Assembly (NCBI RefSeq): GCF_006874645.1
Contig: NZ_CP030082.1
Coordinates: forward strand, 3,844,001 to 3,908,000
Reading direction: 5' to 3'
From: Bdellovibrio sp. ZAP7
GTDB taxonomy: Bacteria > Bdellovibrionota > Bdellovibrionia > Bdellovibrionales > Bdellovibrionaceae
DNA: 64,000 nucleotides
The position numbers and the translations under genes are program-made. Positions within the stretch are counted from its first letter, which is position 1. The number at the start of each line of letters is the position of its first letter. Positions 35,128 to 44,153 of this stretch are shown one piece after another. Under the pieces are notes generated by a model. It was not told the origin of the DNA. It saw only the letters and a program-made list of their open reading frames with translations, and searched no databases.

Positions 35128-35472
35128 AACATTCTTTCTTCCGACTTAGATAATTTATTTTACGCGCTTTCAGACCCTACTCGTCGACAGATCTTGAAAA
35201 TGTTGAACGAGGGCACTCACACAATCGGTGAGCTCAGCGATCCTTTCAAAATGTCTCTTCAGGCGATTTCGAAACACATCAAAATTCTTGAAAGCGCAAA
35301 GCTATTAAACCGCAAAAAATCAGGTCGCATTCATGAATGCACTATTAATCCAGAGGCCTTAAAGATCGCGGAAGAGTGCATCCAATTCTATACACAGTTC
35401 TGGAACAATCAATTGGATGCATTCGCAGCAAATTTAGAATCAAAAAATAAATCCTCGAAAAGGAGTAAGTAA
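35122..35472 (+). CDS. ArsR-family regulator of the SRPBCC operon
   Basis: This 116-aa repressor has the ArsR core ALSDPTRRQILKMLNEGTHT, IGELSDPF, MSLQAISKHIKILESAKLLN and the wing RKKSGRIHECTINP. This subfamily regularly precedes AHSA1/SRPBCC genes and has no metal-binding Cys. It is followed after one base by the two SRPBCC genes, so it very likely represses its own operon through the two identical palindromes around its promoter. Confidence 0.92.
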   Translation: MVNILSSDLDNLFYALSDPTRRQILKMLNEGTHTIGELSDPFKMSLQAISKHIKILESAKLLNRKKSGRIHECTINPEALKIAEECIQFYTQFWNNQLDAFAANLESKNKSSKRSK

Positions 35473-35473
35473 A

Positions 35474-36274
35474 ATGACTTATGAAGTGAAGGCCGAAAAA
35501 CTAATTCGCCGATCTGCCAGCGATGTTTTTAATGCTCTAAAGGGCGGACTCCTTTTCATGAACTGCGGAGCTGATTCTGGATCGATGCAAATTGATTTTC
35601 GCGCGGGTGGAAAATACCAAATCGATTTCAGAAATAAGACTCTGGTAAATTTTGGCGAGTTTCTGGAAATCATTCCCAACAAGAAAATCGTCTTTAGCTG
35701 GTGCCAAACTTTCGGTCCCGATCAAAAGCCCGACACACAAGTTGTCATTGAACTTTTTGCAGAAGGCCCTCACACCCGCCTGACGTTAAGCCATACAGGA
35801 TTTAAAGATCAAGCGACGAAAGACGCTCATCAAACTGGCTGGTTCGGTGGACTTGCTGACTTTATCGGTCAAGTTGAGAATGGTCAGCTGCGCATGCTTC
35901 GCAGTTATCCGGTATCGGAGCAAAGAATTTTCGAAGCTTGTAAAAATCCAGAAAGTTTCTTTGGCTTGATGGGTGATGTATCACGTGGTTCTGTCGATTT
36001 CAAAGTCGGTGGCAAATTCCAACTTCCAACAGCAACTGGTGAAATCAAAGGTGAGTTTTTGGAAATCGTTCCCGGGAAAAAAATAAAACTGTCTTGGCTT
36101 GTCGGCAGCAGTGGCCCCCTAGAAGACAGTCACGTTGTACTCGCTATCAATGGCAAAGAGGATGGCAGTTCTTATCTTGAAATCATTCACAACGGCCTTA
36201 ACAGCTTTGAAGAACAAAAAGCCCACCGCCGAGGGTGGGAGACTGTTACTAAAAAAATGACGGAGGTTTTATGA
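35474..36274 (+). CDS. tandem SRPBCC (AHSA1-like) protein
   Basis: This 266-aa protein contains two AHSA1/SRPBCC modules. The first (about 1-130) carries GSMQIDFRAGGKYQIDF, GEFLEIIPNKKIVFSW and HTRLTLSHTGF; the second (about 140-266) repeats them as GSVDFKVGGKFQLP, GEFLEIVPGKKIKLSW and LEIIHNGL. The fold forms a hydrophobic ligand pocket. The ligand and the ArsR inducer are unknown. Overlaps the next gene by 4 bases (ATGA). Confidence 0.88.
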   Translation: MTYEVKAEKLIRRSASDVFNALKGGLLFMNCGADSGSMQIDFRAGGKYQIDFRNKTLVNFGEFLEIIPNKKIVFSWCQTFGPDQKPDTQVVIELFAEGPHTRLTLSHTGFKDQATKDAHQTGWFGGLADFIGQVENGQLRMLRSYPVSEQRIFEACKNPESFFGLMGDVSRGSVDFKVGGKFQLPTATGEIKGEFLEIVPGKKIKLSWLVGSSGPLEDSHVVLAINGKEDGSSYLEIIHNGLNSFEEQKAHRRGWETVTKKMTEVL

Positions 36275-36717
36275 GCACCAAGAAAAATCTTACGATAACA
36301 ATGACCTTTGATGAGTCTCCCAAAAAAGTATTCGACGCAGTCGCCAACGTTCGCGGCTGGTGGTCAGAAGATTTGAAAGGCACTTCGAACAAATTGGGTG
36401 GCAAGTTTAACTATAAGTTCAAGGACATTCACACGAGCACTCAAAGGGTGACAGAATTTATACCAAATAAAAAAATCGTCTGGAAAGTTTTAGACAGCAA
36501 CTTAAGTTTTTTAAAACAAAAGGACGAATGGACCGGCACTGAAGTTATTTTCGAGATCAGCAAGAAGGGTGACAAAACTCAACTGCGCTTTACTCACGTG
36601 GGTCTGACTCCCGATGTAGAATGCTATGACGCTTGCTTTGATGGCTGGGGATACTTCGTTAAGAAAAGCCTCAAAAGCTTGATCAAAACTGGCGAAGGCA
36701 AACCGAACCCTAAATGA
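36271..36717 (+). CDS. SRPBCC (AHSA1-like) protein
   Basis: This single-module SRPBCC protein of 148 aa has the features FDAVANVRGWWSEDL, GGKFNYKFKD, RVTEFIPNKKIVWKV and TQLRFTHVGLTP, then WGYFVKKSLKSLI as the C-terminal helix. Third gene of the ArsR operon, translationally coupled to the tandem SRPBCC gene. No terminator was seen directly after it. Confidence 0.9.
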   Translation: MSTKKNLTITMTFDESPKKVFDAVANVRGWWSEDLKGTSNKLGGKFNYKFKDIHTSTQRVTEFIPNKKIVWKVLDSNLSFLKQKDEWTGTEVIFEISKKGDKTQLRFTHVGLTPDVECYDACFDGWGYFVKKSLKSLIKTGEGKPNPK

Positions 36718-36882
36718 TCGAAAGACACTTACTAAGCGATGTTGTCGAAGGCTGATGATTTTTCTGCCCCCGCTTGGTGTTCCCGCGTCACTTTCACAAA
36801 TGTTATAAAGACTCGCTTAATTGCTTTGACGGGTGAAGTACTTCTTGAAATTATCTCCCCATCTACATTTCCGGGGGGAAGA

Positions 36883-37818
36883 ATGAAGACAGTACTTATC
36901 ACGATCGCGACTTTGCTTTGTGCACAGGCCTTTGCGCAGGATGCTTCGACATCAACAACTAAGATTTCAAATCCAGCGAGCAATTCTTCAGCTCCAGCTG
37001 CGGAATCAAGCATCACTGCAACAGCGCCAAAAATCGAAACTCCATGGCATCTGACATTGGGTTCTGAGACTTTCACTTACGAAGGTGATCACCGCAATTC
37101 AGATTCTGGTGCGATCATCTCTAACAACTTTGCCGGTGTTCGCTATGCTCCTTCAAAAACTTGGGAGTTAGAACTTCGTCAGCACGTACAAATCGCTTCC
37201 AGCCGTGTAAACCTGGGTGCTCGTGATGCAAAACTCCACCAAGACTCTTTGACTGCCATGGGCGAGACAGTTTTGCGTGCGGCTTTGAGACCGGCAAAAT
37301 GGATGGGCTCAAGCTTTGGTCTTATCGATCTTAGATATTACGCTCCGACAGATGCGGTAGCTCAGGAAAACCACGAGTTGGGTCGTCTGCGCCTTGATAA
37401 TTATTTTGAATGGGTTGCAAATCCTAAGTTCACATTCGCAGCGTTGGTATCTCCTCGCGTGCAATTCAATAGCAGCAAAAACCCAAACACTGCGGTGGGT
37501 GCTGATGCTGAATACTATCAAGTGAAAGCTGCGCCTTACTTCATCTATACGATGAACGACCACATCCAACCGTACTATGCTTACACTGTTTCAGAAAAAG
37601 CCAGCCAAGCACAACGCGGCAACTGGGAACCAGATATGGGGAACGTTGGTTCGCATGAAGTTGGTTTAAATCTTTATTATGGTGCTTTCTATATCAACCC
37701 AGCGTTGATGAGCGATACCAATTTGGAGAATGGCGGCGGGTCGCTTTTAAGTGCGGATTCGCGAGCGTTTTCTTATGAGAATCTTAGCTACAATTTGAAT
37801 GTTTACGCTGTTTTCTAG
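36883..37818 (+). CDS. outer-membrane beta-barrel protein, function unknown
   Basis: From ATG 36883 (GGGGGAAGA just upstream) the 311-aa product has a Sec signal (MKTVLITIATLLCAQAFA), a Ser/Thr/Ala-rich stretch at about 20-55, then about 12 amphipathic strands (WHLTLGSETFTYEG, YAPSKTWELELRQHVQIAS) ending LSYNLNVYAVF with a terminal Phe. No family was recognised. Frequent codons suggest good expression. Monocistronic with a strong terminator. Confidence 0.75.
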   Translation: MKTVLITIATLLCAQAFAQDASTSTTKISNPASNSSAPAAESSITATAPKIETPWHLTLGSETFTYEGDHRNSDSGAIISNNFAGVRYAPSKTWELELRQHVQIASSRVNLGARDAKLHQDSLTAMGETVLRAALRPAKWMGSSFGLIDLRYYAPTDAVAQENHELGRLRLDNYFEWVANPKFTFAALVSPRVQFNSSKNPNTAVGADAEYYQVKAAPYFIYTMNDHIQPYYAYTVSEKASQAQRGNWEPDMGNVGSHEVGLNLYYGAFYINPALMSDTNLENGGGSLLSADSRAFSYENLSYNLNVYAVF

Positions 37819-37841
37819 GTTATAAAAATAGCTAAAATTAA

Positions 37842-37871
37842 AAAGCCATCCATTGGGTGGCTTTTTTTTTA
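37842..37871 (+). terminator. rho-independent terminator
   Basis: The stem AAGCCATCC / GGGTGGCTT (with a T-G pair) and a 4-base loop is followed by a run of nine or more Ts. It ends the barrel gene. Confidence 0.85.
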
Positions 37872-37887
37872 ACTAAAATCCCCTTAT

Positions 37888-38565
37888 TTAGTCTGCCAAA
37901 GTCAAACTTCTGCCAAATAATAAAAGCGTACCGCTATCGGCATTAAAATTTAGTATCAGATAAGTCCCAAATGCTAAAATAAGAACAACCAATATGGCCG
38001 CTGCCGCCTTTTTTTGATCGGGAATAGATACAATGTTGTCTTCAAGGTCTTTTTTCCCATCCAACATACTCAAGCCAACAGAATCTCGATGCTGCCAAGA
38101 GTGAACTACAATCCCGGCAATGTGCATAACAACAACTACCAGAAAAGTGTTGGCCATCAGTTCATGCAAGTCTTCTAACTCCTCTTTATAACCTGATCCC
38201 ATCAGGTAGCCGGAAACAGCTAAACCCAATGCCAAAACCAACATGATTATCGTAGACCAACTTGAAGCCGGATTATGACCTGACCATTTTCTTTTCTTTC
38301 CTGTCACGATCCCTAAGAAATAGCGAAAAAGATCCTTAGGGTGCACTCTGAAGTCTGCGAAGCGCGCATGCTCAGATCCAAAAATGCCCCAGAAAATTCT
38401 CCACATGACAAGAAAGCCAAGTACAAAACCAGCTAACATATGGAACATGTAAACAACGGATTCATCATCTGCATTTTTCGCGGCAACAAATGAAAATAGA
38501 AATAAGGCCGCAAATGTCCAATGAAATATGCGGGTGGGTAAGTCATAAATCATTTTCGCTCTCAT
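37888..38565 (-). CDS. cytochrome b561-type membrane protein
   Basis: This 225-aa protein matches bacterial cytochrome b561/hydrogenase cytochrome b: YDLPTRIFHWTFAALFLFSF with the first haem His, FHMLAGFVLGFLVMWRIFWG with the second, then DLHELMANTFLVVVVMHIAG with two further His on late helices. It should carry electrons across the inner membrane via two b haems. It is divergent from a PepSY-domain gene, a common pairing. A final TM helix near residues 187-207 follows a cytoplasmic loop. Confidence 0.9.
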   Translation of the reverse strand: MRAKMIYDLPTRIFHWTFAALFLFSFVAAKNADDESVVYMFHMLAGFVLGFLVMWRIFWGIFGSEHARFADFRVHPKDLFRYFLGIVTGKKRKWSGHNPASSWSTIIMLVLALGLAVSGYLMGSGYKEELEDLHELMANTFLVVVVMHIAGIVVHSWQHRDSVGLSMLDGKKDLEDNIVSIPDQKKAAAAILVVLILAFGTYLILNFNADSGTLLLFGRSLTLAD

Positions 38566-38644
38566 TGCTTAAACTCCGTATGTTAGTAATAATTGATTTA
38601 TACAGCAGTGAACTAATAAGTGAAAATTAGAAAAGGAGTCTTTT

Positions 38645-38902
38645 GTGAAAAAAATCATTTTGCTTGCCGTGCTTTCCCTTTTATCTACCTCAGCATTTGC
38701 GAAAAAAAATTGTACTGATGAGCCTAAAGATAAATGGATGTCAGAGGCGGACTTCAAGAAAAAAGTGGAGAGTGAAGGCTATAAGATTTCGAAATTTAAA
38801 CAACCGGGAACCTGTTATGAAATTTATGGCACTGACAAAGACGGAAAGAAAGTTGAGATTTATTTCAACCCTGTTGATGGATCCATCACCAAACAAAAAT
38901 AA
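38645..38902 (+). CDS. small secreted PepSY-domain protein
   Basis: This 85-aa protein starts at GTG 38645 with AAGGAG upstream. The Sec signal MKKIILLAVLSLLSTSAFA is followed by a short PepSY domain (WMSEADFKKKVESEGYKISK, YEIYGTDKDGKKVEIYFNP, VDGSI). Proteins of this type often accompany cytochrome b561 and may be periplasmic partners or inhibitors. The next gene follows after 11 bases and may be co-transcribed. Confidence 0.85.
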   Translation: MKKIILLAVLSLLSTSAFAKKNCTDEPKDKWMSEADFKKKVESEGYKISKFKQPGTCYEIYGTDKDGKKVEIYFNPVDGSITKQK

Positions 38903-38913
38903 ATCTGCGTTTA

Positions 38914-39615
38914 ATGAAAGCATCCCAAATTACGGCGGAATCCCACCGCTCTGAAAATATCAGCTGGCTGCGAGCAGCGGTCTTAGGCGCCAATGATGGA
39001 ATAGTATCGACGGCCAGCCTAATCGTTGGCGTCGCAGCGGCGAACTCTTCACATCAAAGTATTCTGATCACCGGAATTGCAGGCTTAGTTGCTGGTGCAA
39101 TGTCTATGGCCGCGGGAGAATATGTCTCTGTAAGCTCTCAGGCCGATACTGAAACTGCCGATCTAAGCAGAGAAAAGGCCGAGCTCTCTTCAAACATCGA
39201 ATTTGAACGAGCCGAACTTGCTCAAATATACGTGGGACGCGGGCTTGATCAGGAACTGGCATCAAAGGTTGCGGAGCAGTTAATGGCTCATGATGCCCTA
39301 GGTGCACACGCTCGAGACGAACTCGGAATCACGGAAACATTAAGCGCCCGCCCGATTCAAGCAGCTCTAGCATCGGCGGCGGCATTTACTGTGGGTGCAG
39401 CTTTGCCCTTGTTGATGGTTTTAATTTCAACACCTGAAAATCTAATATTGATAGTTTCACTCGCCTCCCTAGCGTTTTTGATAACCCTAGGTTCAGTGGC
39501 TGCTAGCGTAGGAGGAGCGAATATTTGGAAAGGCGCGTGGAGAGTAGGATTCTGGGGAGCCGCAGCCATGGGACTTACCGCTGGTATTGGTCATCTGTTC
39601 GGGACCGTTGTGTAA
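38914..39615 (+). CDS. VIT1/CCC1-family iron/manganese transporter
   Basis: This 233-aa protein has VIT-family features: WLRAAVLGANDGIVSTASLI in the first helix, GLVAGAMSMAAGEYVSVSSQ with the conserved Met and Glu, a cytoplasmic metal-binding region rich in Glu (residues 70-130), then three helices ending at GIGHLFG. It probably exports Fe2+ or Mn2+ from the cytosol. It sits 11 bases after the PepSY gene and may share its transcript. Confidence 0.92.
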   Translation: MKASQITAESHRSENISWLRAAVLGANDGIVSTASLIVGVAAANSSHQSILITGIAGLVAGAMSMAAGEYVSVSSQADTETADLSREKAELSSNIEFERAELAQIYVGRGLDQELASKVAEQLMAHDALGAHARDELGITETLSARPIQAALASAAAFTVGAALPLLMVLISTPENLILIVSLASLAFLITLGSVAASVGGANIWKGAWRVGFWGAAAMGLTAGIGHLFGTVV

Positions 39616-39646
39616 CTATTCAGTACTTCGATAAATTTGAAATTGC

Positions 39647-40300
39647 CTACGCTTTTAGCGCAGGCAAAATAATCTGTTCTAATATTTTACCATAATCGGA
39701 TTTCGTGAACATCGTTCTTTGGAAGTTCGTTTTATAGGCGGTCATGGCTTCTATGATCTCGCAGGCAAGATCGATGTTTGCCTTTTTTGAAAGCTCACCA
39801 CGGGCAATCGCCCTTTGCATTAAGGTGCGATTCACGTTCGTCCACGGAGAGAAAATTCCTGACATGGCCTCATCGGCGATTTTTTGATGCTCAGAAAAAA
39901 AAGAACCCAGGCCTGAAAGAATGCGGATTTTTCTGTGACCGTGTTCCGATGAATACGGCTTCAACACCGCTAGCAAATCCTCTTTCAAATTTCCTGAATC
40001 AGGCAAATGGTCGATATCGACGGAACTTTTGCTCATGAAGATCAAAGCGTCACGGACAAGCTCTGGCTTTGAGGGCCAACGACGATAAAGCGTCGCCTTA
40101 CCTGACTTCGCACGGGCAGCCACCATGTCCATCGTCATACTATCGAAACCTTTTTCAGCAAGAATATCGAGTGTCGATTCCAGGATGGTCTCGTCAAGAT
40201 TGGGATCGCGTTTGCGGCCCAACACTGTCGCGCCCTTTTTTGTGGCTTTCTTGACGACAGTCTTCTTTTTTGATGTTTCTAACTTATTGTTTTTACTCAT
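39647..40300 (-). CDS. TetR-family regulator
   Basis: This 217-aa protein has a Lys-rich N terminus (residues 1-30) and then the TetR HTH: LDETILESTLDILAEKGFDS, MTMDMVAARAKSGKATLYRRWPSKPEL (shown as family-typical, recognition helix KATLYRRW). A ligand-binding C-terminal domain follows. It is divergent from an SDR gene, the likely target, across a 107-base intergenic region. Confidence 0.9.
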   Translation of the reverse strand: MSKNNKLETSKKKTVVKKATKKGATVLGRKRDPNLDETILESTLDILAEKGFDSMTMDMVAARAKSGKATLYRRWPSKPELVRDALIFMSKSSVDIDHLPDSGNLKEDLLAVLKPYSSEHGHRKIRILSGLGSFFSEHQKIADEAMSGIFSPWTNVNRTLMQRAIARGELSKKANIDLACEIIEAMTAYKTNFQRTMFTKSDYGKILEQIILPALKA

Positions 40301-40407
40301 ATTATCACCATATTCGAAACTTAATAGTTCCGGAACTTGAAAGTCTCGTAATTATGTGTTTTAATCTAAATGTGTTCAGCATTTAAATCCTACAAGGAGT
40401 ATAGCAT

Positions 40408-41160
40408 ATGAAAACAGTATTAATCACGGGTTGCTCGTCCGGTTTCGGCCTTGAAACATCAAAATATTTCCTCGAGCGCGGTTGGAAAGTTATCGCCACA
40501 ATGCGCACACCGCGTGAAGGCATTCTTCCACGCTCGGAAAATCTACGCATTCTTGCTTTGGATGTCAGCAAAGATGACAGCATTCGTAAAGCCATCGCAG
40601 AAGCGGGGCCCATTGATGCGCTCGTTAATAATGCGGGCATCGGTATGCTAAGTCCATTGGAAGGAACATCCATGGAATCTATTCGTGAAGTTTTCGAAAC
40701 CAACACCCTCGGCACTATCGCCATGACACAAGCAGTTCTTCCCCAATTTCGCGAACGTAAGGGCGGCGTGATCGTAAATGTCACTTCGACAGTGACATTG
40801 AAATCACTTCCGTTGCTTGCGGTCTATACGGCAAGTAAAGCTGCAATCAATGCCTTCACCGAATCCGTTGCGATTGAACTTGCTCCGTTTAACGTGCGTG
40901 CACGTTTGGTATTACCTGGCCTTGCACCACAAACAAGTTTTGCAGCAAATGCGAAGGAGCGCATGGCCACCGGCCCTGCTGCTTACAATGATTTGGTTCA
41001 ACAAGTTATGGCAGGCTTTACAAACTTCTCAGGTCCGATCACTCACGCAAACGACGTCGCAGAACAAATCTGGAAAGCCGTGACAGAGCCTTCCGCGCCT
41101 ATGCGTAATCCCGCTGGTGAAGACGCTGTGATGTTAGCGAAAGAGGTGAAATTTATCTAA
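40408..41160 (+). CDS. short-chain dehydrogenase/reductase
   Basis: This 250-aa SDR has TGCSSGFG as the cofactor motif, LVNNAGIGMLSP, catalytic NVTSTVT and Y-x3-K in YTASKAAI. AAGGAG precedes ATG 40408. The GCSSGFG variant is typical of SDRs of the retinol-dehydrogenase-like group. Probably controlled by the divergent TetR protein; substrate unknown. Confidence 0.9.
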   Translation: MKTVLITGCSSGFGLETSKYFLERGWKVIATMRTPREGILPRSENLRILALDVSKDDSIRKAIAEAGPIDALVNNAGIGMLSPLEGTSMESIREVFETNTLGTIAMTQAVLPQFRERKGGVIVNVTSTVTLKSLPLLAVYTASKAAINAFTESVAIELAPFNVRARLVLPGLAPQTSFAANAKERMATGPAAYNDLVQQVMAGFTNFSGPITHANDVAEQIWKAVTEPSAPMRNPAGEDAVMLAKEVKFI

Positions 41161-41246
41161 CTCCCCGGCTATTGAGTGACTACGTCGCCACTCCAGACTG
41201 GTGTGGCGCGCATGAAAACTTGAGTTATAACTCAAGCGATCCGTCA

Positions 41247-42248
41247 CTAGTCCGCTTTATGATCAATAACAACCTTTCCTACAGCTCGTCCGGATTCTAC
41301 ATAGGACATAGCTTCGGGAATCTGGCGAAACGAAAACTTTCTATCAATTATAGGTTTTATAATTCCACCCTCAATCAACTCAGCCAATTTTCCAAGTTGA
41401 TGACCATCTGCACGCATGAACAAAAATGAATACTGAATGTTCTTTAATGCTGTTGCCTTTCGAACCTTCCTACTCAAGAACCACACGACTGCAGTCAATG
41501 GAAAACCTAATTTCTTTGCGAATCGAGAATCTGGGGGACCAGAAATAGATACTAATTTGCCGCCAGAGCGAATGATGCGCACAGATTTTTCTAAATTTTG
41601 TGAATCTTGACTGTGAAGAACAAGGTCGTAGTTGCTTAGAATTTTATCGAATTCTTGTGTCTTATAATCAATGACTTCATCGGCTCCTAAAGACTTCACA
41701 AACTCAAAATTCTTTGAACTTGTTGTCGTTGCGACATATGCACCCAAATGCTTCGCAAGCTGGATAGCAATAGAACCTACACCTCCGGAGCCAGCTTGAA
41801 TAAATACTTTCTGACCTGGTCTAAGTTGCCCAATCTCTACCAAAGCTTGCCATGCGGTTAAGCCGACAAGAGGAACAGAAGCAGCTTCGTTCATACTTAT
41901 ATTCTTTGGCTTCAAGGCAAGATCATCTTCGCGAACAGCAATAGATTCAGCAAAAGTCCCTTGGTGATAGTCTCTGACTCTTGAAAAGACTTCGTCACCG
42001 ACCTTAAACTTTGTAACCTTAGAACCCACTTGCCTCACGACTCCAGCAAGATCGTGCCCCAGAATAAATGAAGGCTTATATTTTAATATGAGCTTAAACT
42101 CGCCGTCCCTAATTTTTGAGTCGAGGAGATTGATAGCGCTACTGTAAATCTCTACAAGAACTTGCTTCTCACCAACAGTCGGAGAAGGAACCTCTGAAAG
42201 AGCTAACTTTTCATTTTTTTTATACTGATTAACTGTGTAAGCCTTCAT
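41247..42248 (-). CDS. zinc-independent NADPH:quinone reductase / medium-chain dehydrogenase
   Basis: This 333-aa protein of the MDR superfamily (quinone oxidoreductase branch) has ILGHDLAGVVRQVGSKVTKF near the N terminus, FIQAGSGGVGSIAIQLAKHL (NADPH-binding) in the middle and EVIDYKTQEFDKIL after it. The Cys/His zinc ligands of classical ADHs are absent. It is third in a minus-strand set with an SDR (22 bases away) and a TetR regulator, together likely a small detoxification or redox operon. Confidence 0.9.
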   Translation of the reverse strand: MKAYTVNQYKKNEKLALSEVPSPTVGEKQVLVEIYSSAINLLDSKIRDGEFKLILKYKPSFILGHDLAGVVRQVGSKVTKFKVGDEVFSRVRDYHQGTFAESIAVREDDLALKPKNISMNEAASVPLVGLTAWQALVEIGQLRPGQKVFIQAGSGGVGSIAIQLAKHLGAYVATTTSSKNFEFVKSLGADEVIDYKTQEFDKILSNYDLVLHSQDSQNLEKSVRIIRSGGKLVSISGPPDSRFAKKLGFPLTAVVWFLSRKVRKATALKNIQYSFLFMRADGHQLGKLAELIEGGIIKPIIDRKFSFRQIPEAMSYVESGRAVGKVVIDHKAD

Positions 42249-42269
42249 AGATGGTCCTTGTGAGATAAA

Positions 42270-43076
42270 TTACTCAACCTGAAATGTTTTTCTTAGGATC
42301 GAATCGAAAACTTTCTCGGGCAAAAAGCGTCTCATGCTGGCCATTTGAAAAGCAGCCGAACCTGCAGTGTAACGAACATGGGGATTCAAATCCGTTGCGG
42401 CCTTAAGGATAACAGCAGAAACAATCTCGGCTGAGTCACCACCTGACTCCATCGCTTTTTTGCTAAAATCGATAACTTTTTTTCGTACTTCTACATAGTC
42501 TTGAATTTCCCGGTCAACTGGTAGGTTGTTTTGGTCAAAACTCGTTTTTGTAAATGCTGGCTCAATTAAAATAGAACGGATATTAAATCGTCTTAATTCA
42601 TGATCTAAGGATTCTGAATACCCTTCGATGGCATGTTTACTTGCTGAATAAAGTGCGGAAAGAGGCGCCGGAACACGGCCCAGGATGGAACTTAAATTAA
42701 TAATTCTTCCTGACTTCTGCTGACGCATGTGAGGCAAACAAGCCTGGATCATTCTGACACTTCCAAAGAAATTCGTATCAAAAATTGCTTTCGCTTGGGA
42801 GATTGATGACTCCTCAGCTCCGCCAAGAATCCCTACTCCCGCGTTATTAACAAGCAGATCAATTCGACCACTTCTTTGTATAACATCAGCAACGAGGTTT
42901 TCGACAGACAGATCATCACAAACATCTAGTTTTAATAACTCAATTTTTTTGGAAGCTTGCGAAGGTTTTCTGCTAGTCCCATAAACTTTATAACCAGCTT
43001 CCACCAGTCGATTGGCTGTTGATTCTCCAATTCCAGATGAAGCTCCAGTAACAATCGCAACTTTAGTTGTACTCAT
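42270..43076 (-). CDS. short-chain dehydrogenase/reductase
   Basis: This 268-aa SDR has VTGASSGIGESTANRLV, KLDVCDDLSVENLV, LLVNNAGVGILGG, the catalytic Ser in NLSSILG and Y-x3-K in YSASKHAI. It lies between the TetR gene and the quinone reductase gene on the same strand, with 22- and 26-base gaps, so all three are one transcript. Substrate unknown. Confidence 0.92.
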   Translation of the reverse strand: MSTTKVAIVTGASSGIGESTANRLVEAGYKVYGTSRKPSQASKKIELLKLDVCDDLSVENLVADVIQRSGRIDLLVNNAGVGILGGAEESSISQAKAIFDTNFFGSVRMIQACLPHMRQQKSGRIINLSSILGRVPAPLSALYSASKHAIEGYSESLDHELRRFNIRSILIEPAFTKTSFDQNNLPVDREIQDYVEVRKKVIDFSKKAMESGGDSAEIVSAVILKAATDLNPHVRYTAGSAAFQMASMRRFLPEKVFDSILRKTFQVE

Positions 43077-43102
43077 GATAACCTCCTAAAGGTCCATTCT
43101 AT

Positions 43103-43678
43103 TTATTTTGTACTTACAATTTTCAACGCAGACTCAATTCCACACTTGAGAATAAGATTCGAAGTCTCAACATCTGGTATCACTCGGGAAAGCTGAAGAG
43201 TTCCAACGAGCTGGGCATATAATGAAATTGCTCGCTCTTTGGAATCATAAGCGCTCGAAGGAGCTATTTTGGAAGATAAAAGCTGCACCATCGATTCAAA
43301 ATGCCTGTCAAAAACTTTCCGTGTGGCTTTAGGATGGCGAGCGATCTCAGCTGTTAAAGCAGAGGCGATGCAAGCTTCTCCACAGTTGTCCCGTCTTTTG
43401 GGTGACAGATAATCTTTGATCACATCTTCGATGGAAAAACCCTTATCGAAGGCTTCTTTAAAAGCTTCAATCTGGGTTTTGAAGGTGTCGTCTAAAACTT
43501 CACAAACTAAATCTTCCTTTGATTTAAAATGAGCGTAAAAAGCACCATTCGTTAAACCCGCACTTTCCATGAGACCAGAGAGACCCACGGACTCGATCCC
43601 CCCTTTACGAAATTCTCGAGAAGCGACGTTAAGAATATGCTGCTTCGTTTTTTCTTTATGGCCTTTTTCATATCTCAT
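43103..43678 (-). CDS. TetR/AcrR-family regulator
   Basis: This 191-aa repressor has the HTH ILNVASREFRKGGIESVGLS, GLMESAGLTNGAFYAHFKSKE (recognition helix TNGAFYAHF), then an all-helical ligand domain with two Cys (NCGEACIAS), a pattern seen in the TetR_C_47/YxaF-like group. It is the first gene of its operon, and a large near-perfect palindrome sits just upstream of its start, arguing for autoregulation of the SDR/quinone-reductase operon. Confidence 0.9.
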   Translation of the reverse strand: MRYEKGHKEKTKQHILNVASREFRKGGIESVGLSGLMESAGLTNGAFYAHFKSKEDLVCEVLDDTFKTQIEAFKEAFDKGFSIEDVIKDYLSPKRRDNCGEACIASALTAEIARHPKATRKVFDRHFESMVQLLSSKIAPSSAYDSKERAISLYAQLVGTLQLSRVIPDVETSNLILKCGIESALKIVSTK

Positions 43679-43692
43679 AAAACACCCTAGGA

Positions 43693-43724
43693 AGTTATAG
43701 TATTATGATCATAATACCATAACT
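43693..43724. promoter_or_regulatory. 32-bp palindrome, likely TetR operator
   Basis: The two 16-base halves around the centre TGA|TCA (43708/43709) are complementary at every position except 43699/43718. The core GTATTATGATCATAATAC (43700-43717) is perfect. It begins 15 bases upstream of the TetR ATG, the usual place for TetR autoregulation. Confidence 0.75.
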
Positions 43725-44153
43725 AAGCTTAATCAACTCTAGTTTTTTAGAGATGATTTATGGCAAAGATTTCAGATAGTTATGACGTCGAGCCACGAGC
43801 GGATAACATTCTTCCTCATCTGATATACGGGAGTGGCCATCTATCGCAAAAGTCGTTCAACAAGAGACTCTCGGCAGGAATACTCCAACCGAGAAAATGG
43901 AGTACTGGTGAGAAGTTGAACGAACTATTAGATTAAAGACGAAATTCGATAATTCGAATTCGAAACCGATGCTTACTGCGGGCGCGAGCTCACGACATGA
44001 ACAAATGTTCTGCAGTCTCCCCTGCAAGCTGCATCTGAGCTCAAACCTACGGTGCGAATTCGTGGCGAGGTGTTTGCAATGTCTACCCAAGTCGAGTGAT
44101 GGAGATGCGATTCGAAGTGAGACATCGCCACACAGATTATTTTGGGGGTCAGT
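43725..44153. other. 429-base stretch between TetR and the esterase gene
   Basis: It contains a possible 58-codon frame (43760-43936) without a convincing ribosome-binding site, then GC-richer sequence that looks unlike the TetR operon. No RNA gene, IS end or known repeat was recognised. This is where the base composition changes on entering the accessory region. Confidence 0.4.
43760..43936 (+). CDS. possible 58-aa peptide, doubtful
   Basis: ATG 43760 to TAA 43934-43936 encodes a hydrophilic peptide (MAKISDSYDVEPRADNILPH at the start, KWSTGEKLNELLD at the end). The composition looks protein-like, and it could be a remnant of a transposase or toxin-antitoxin gene, but there is no clear ribosome-binding site and no recognised homologue. 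Confidence 0.2.
   Translation: MAKISDSYDVEPRADNILPHLIYGSGHLSQKSFNKRLSAGILQPRKWSTGEKLNELLD

Noticed and set aside
41172-41429. 85-aa plus-strand frame after the SDR gene
   Set aside because: Most of it is antisense to the well-supported quinone reductase gene, and it has no ribosome-binding site or homology.
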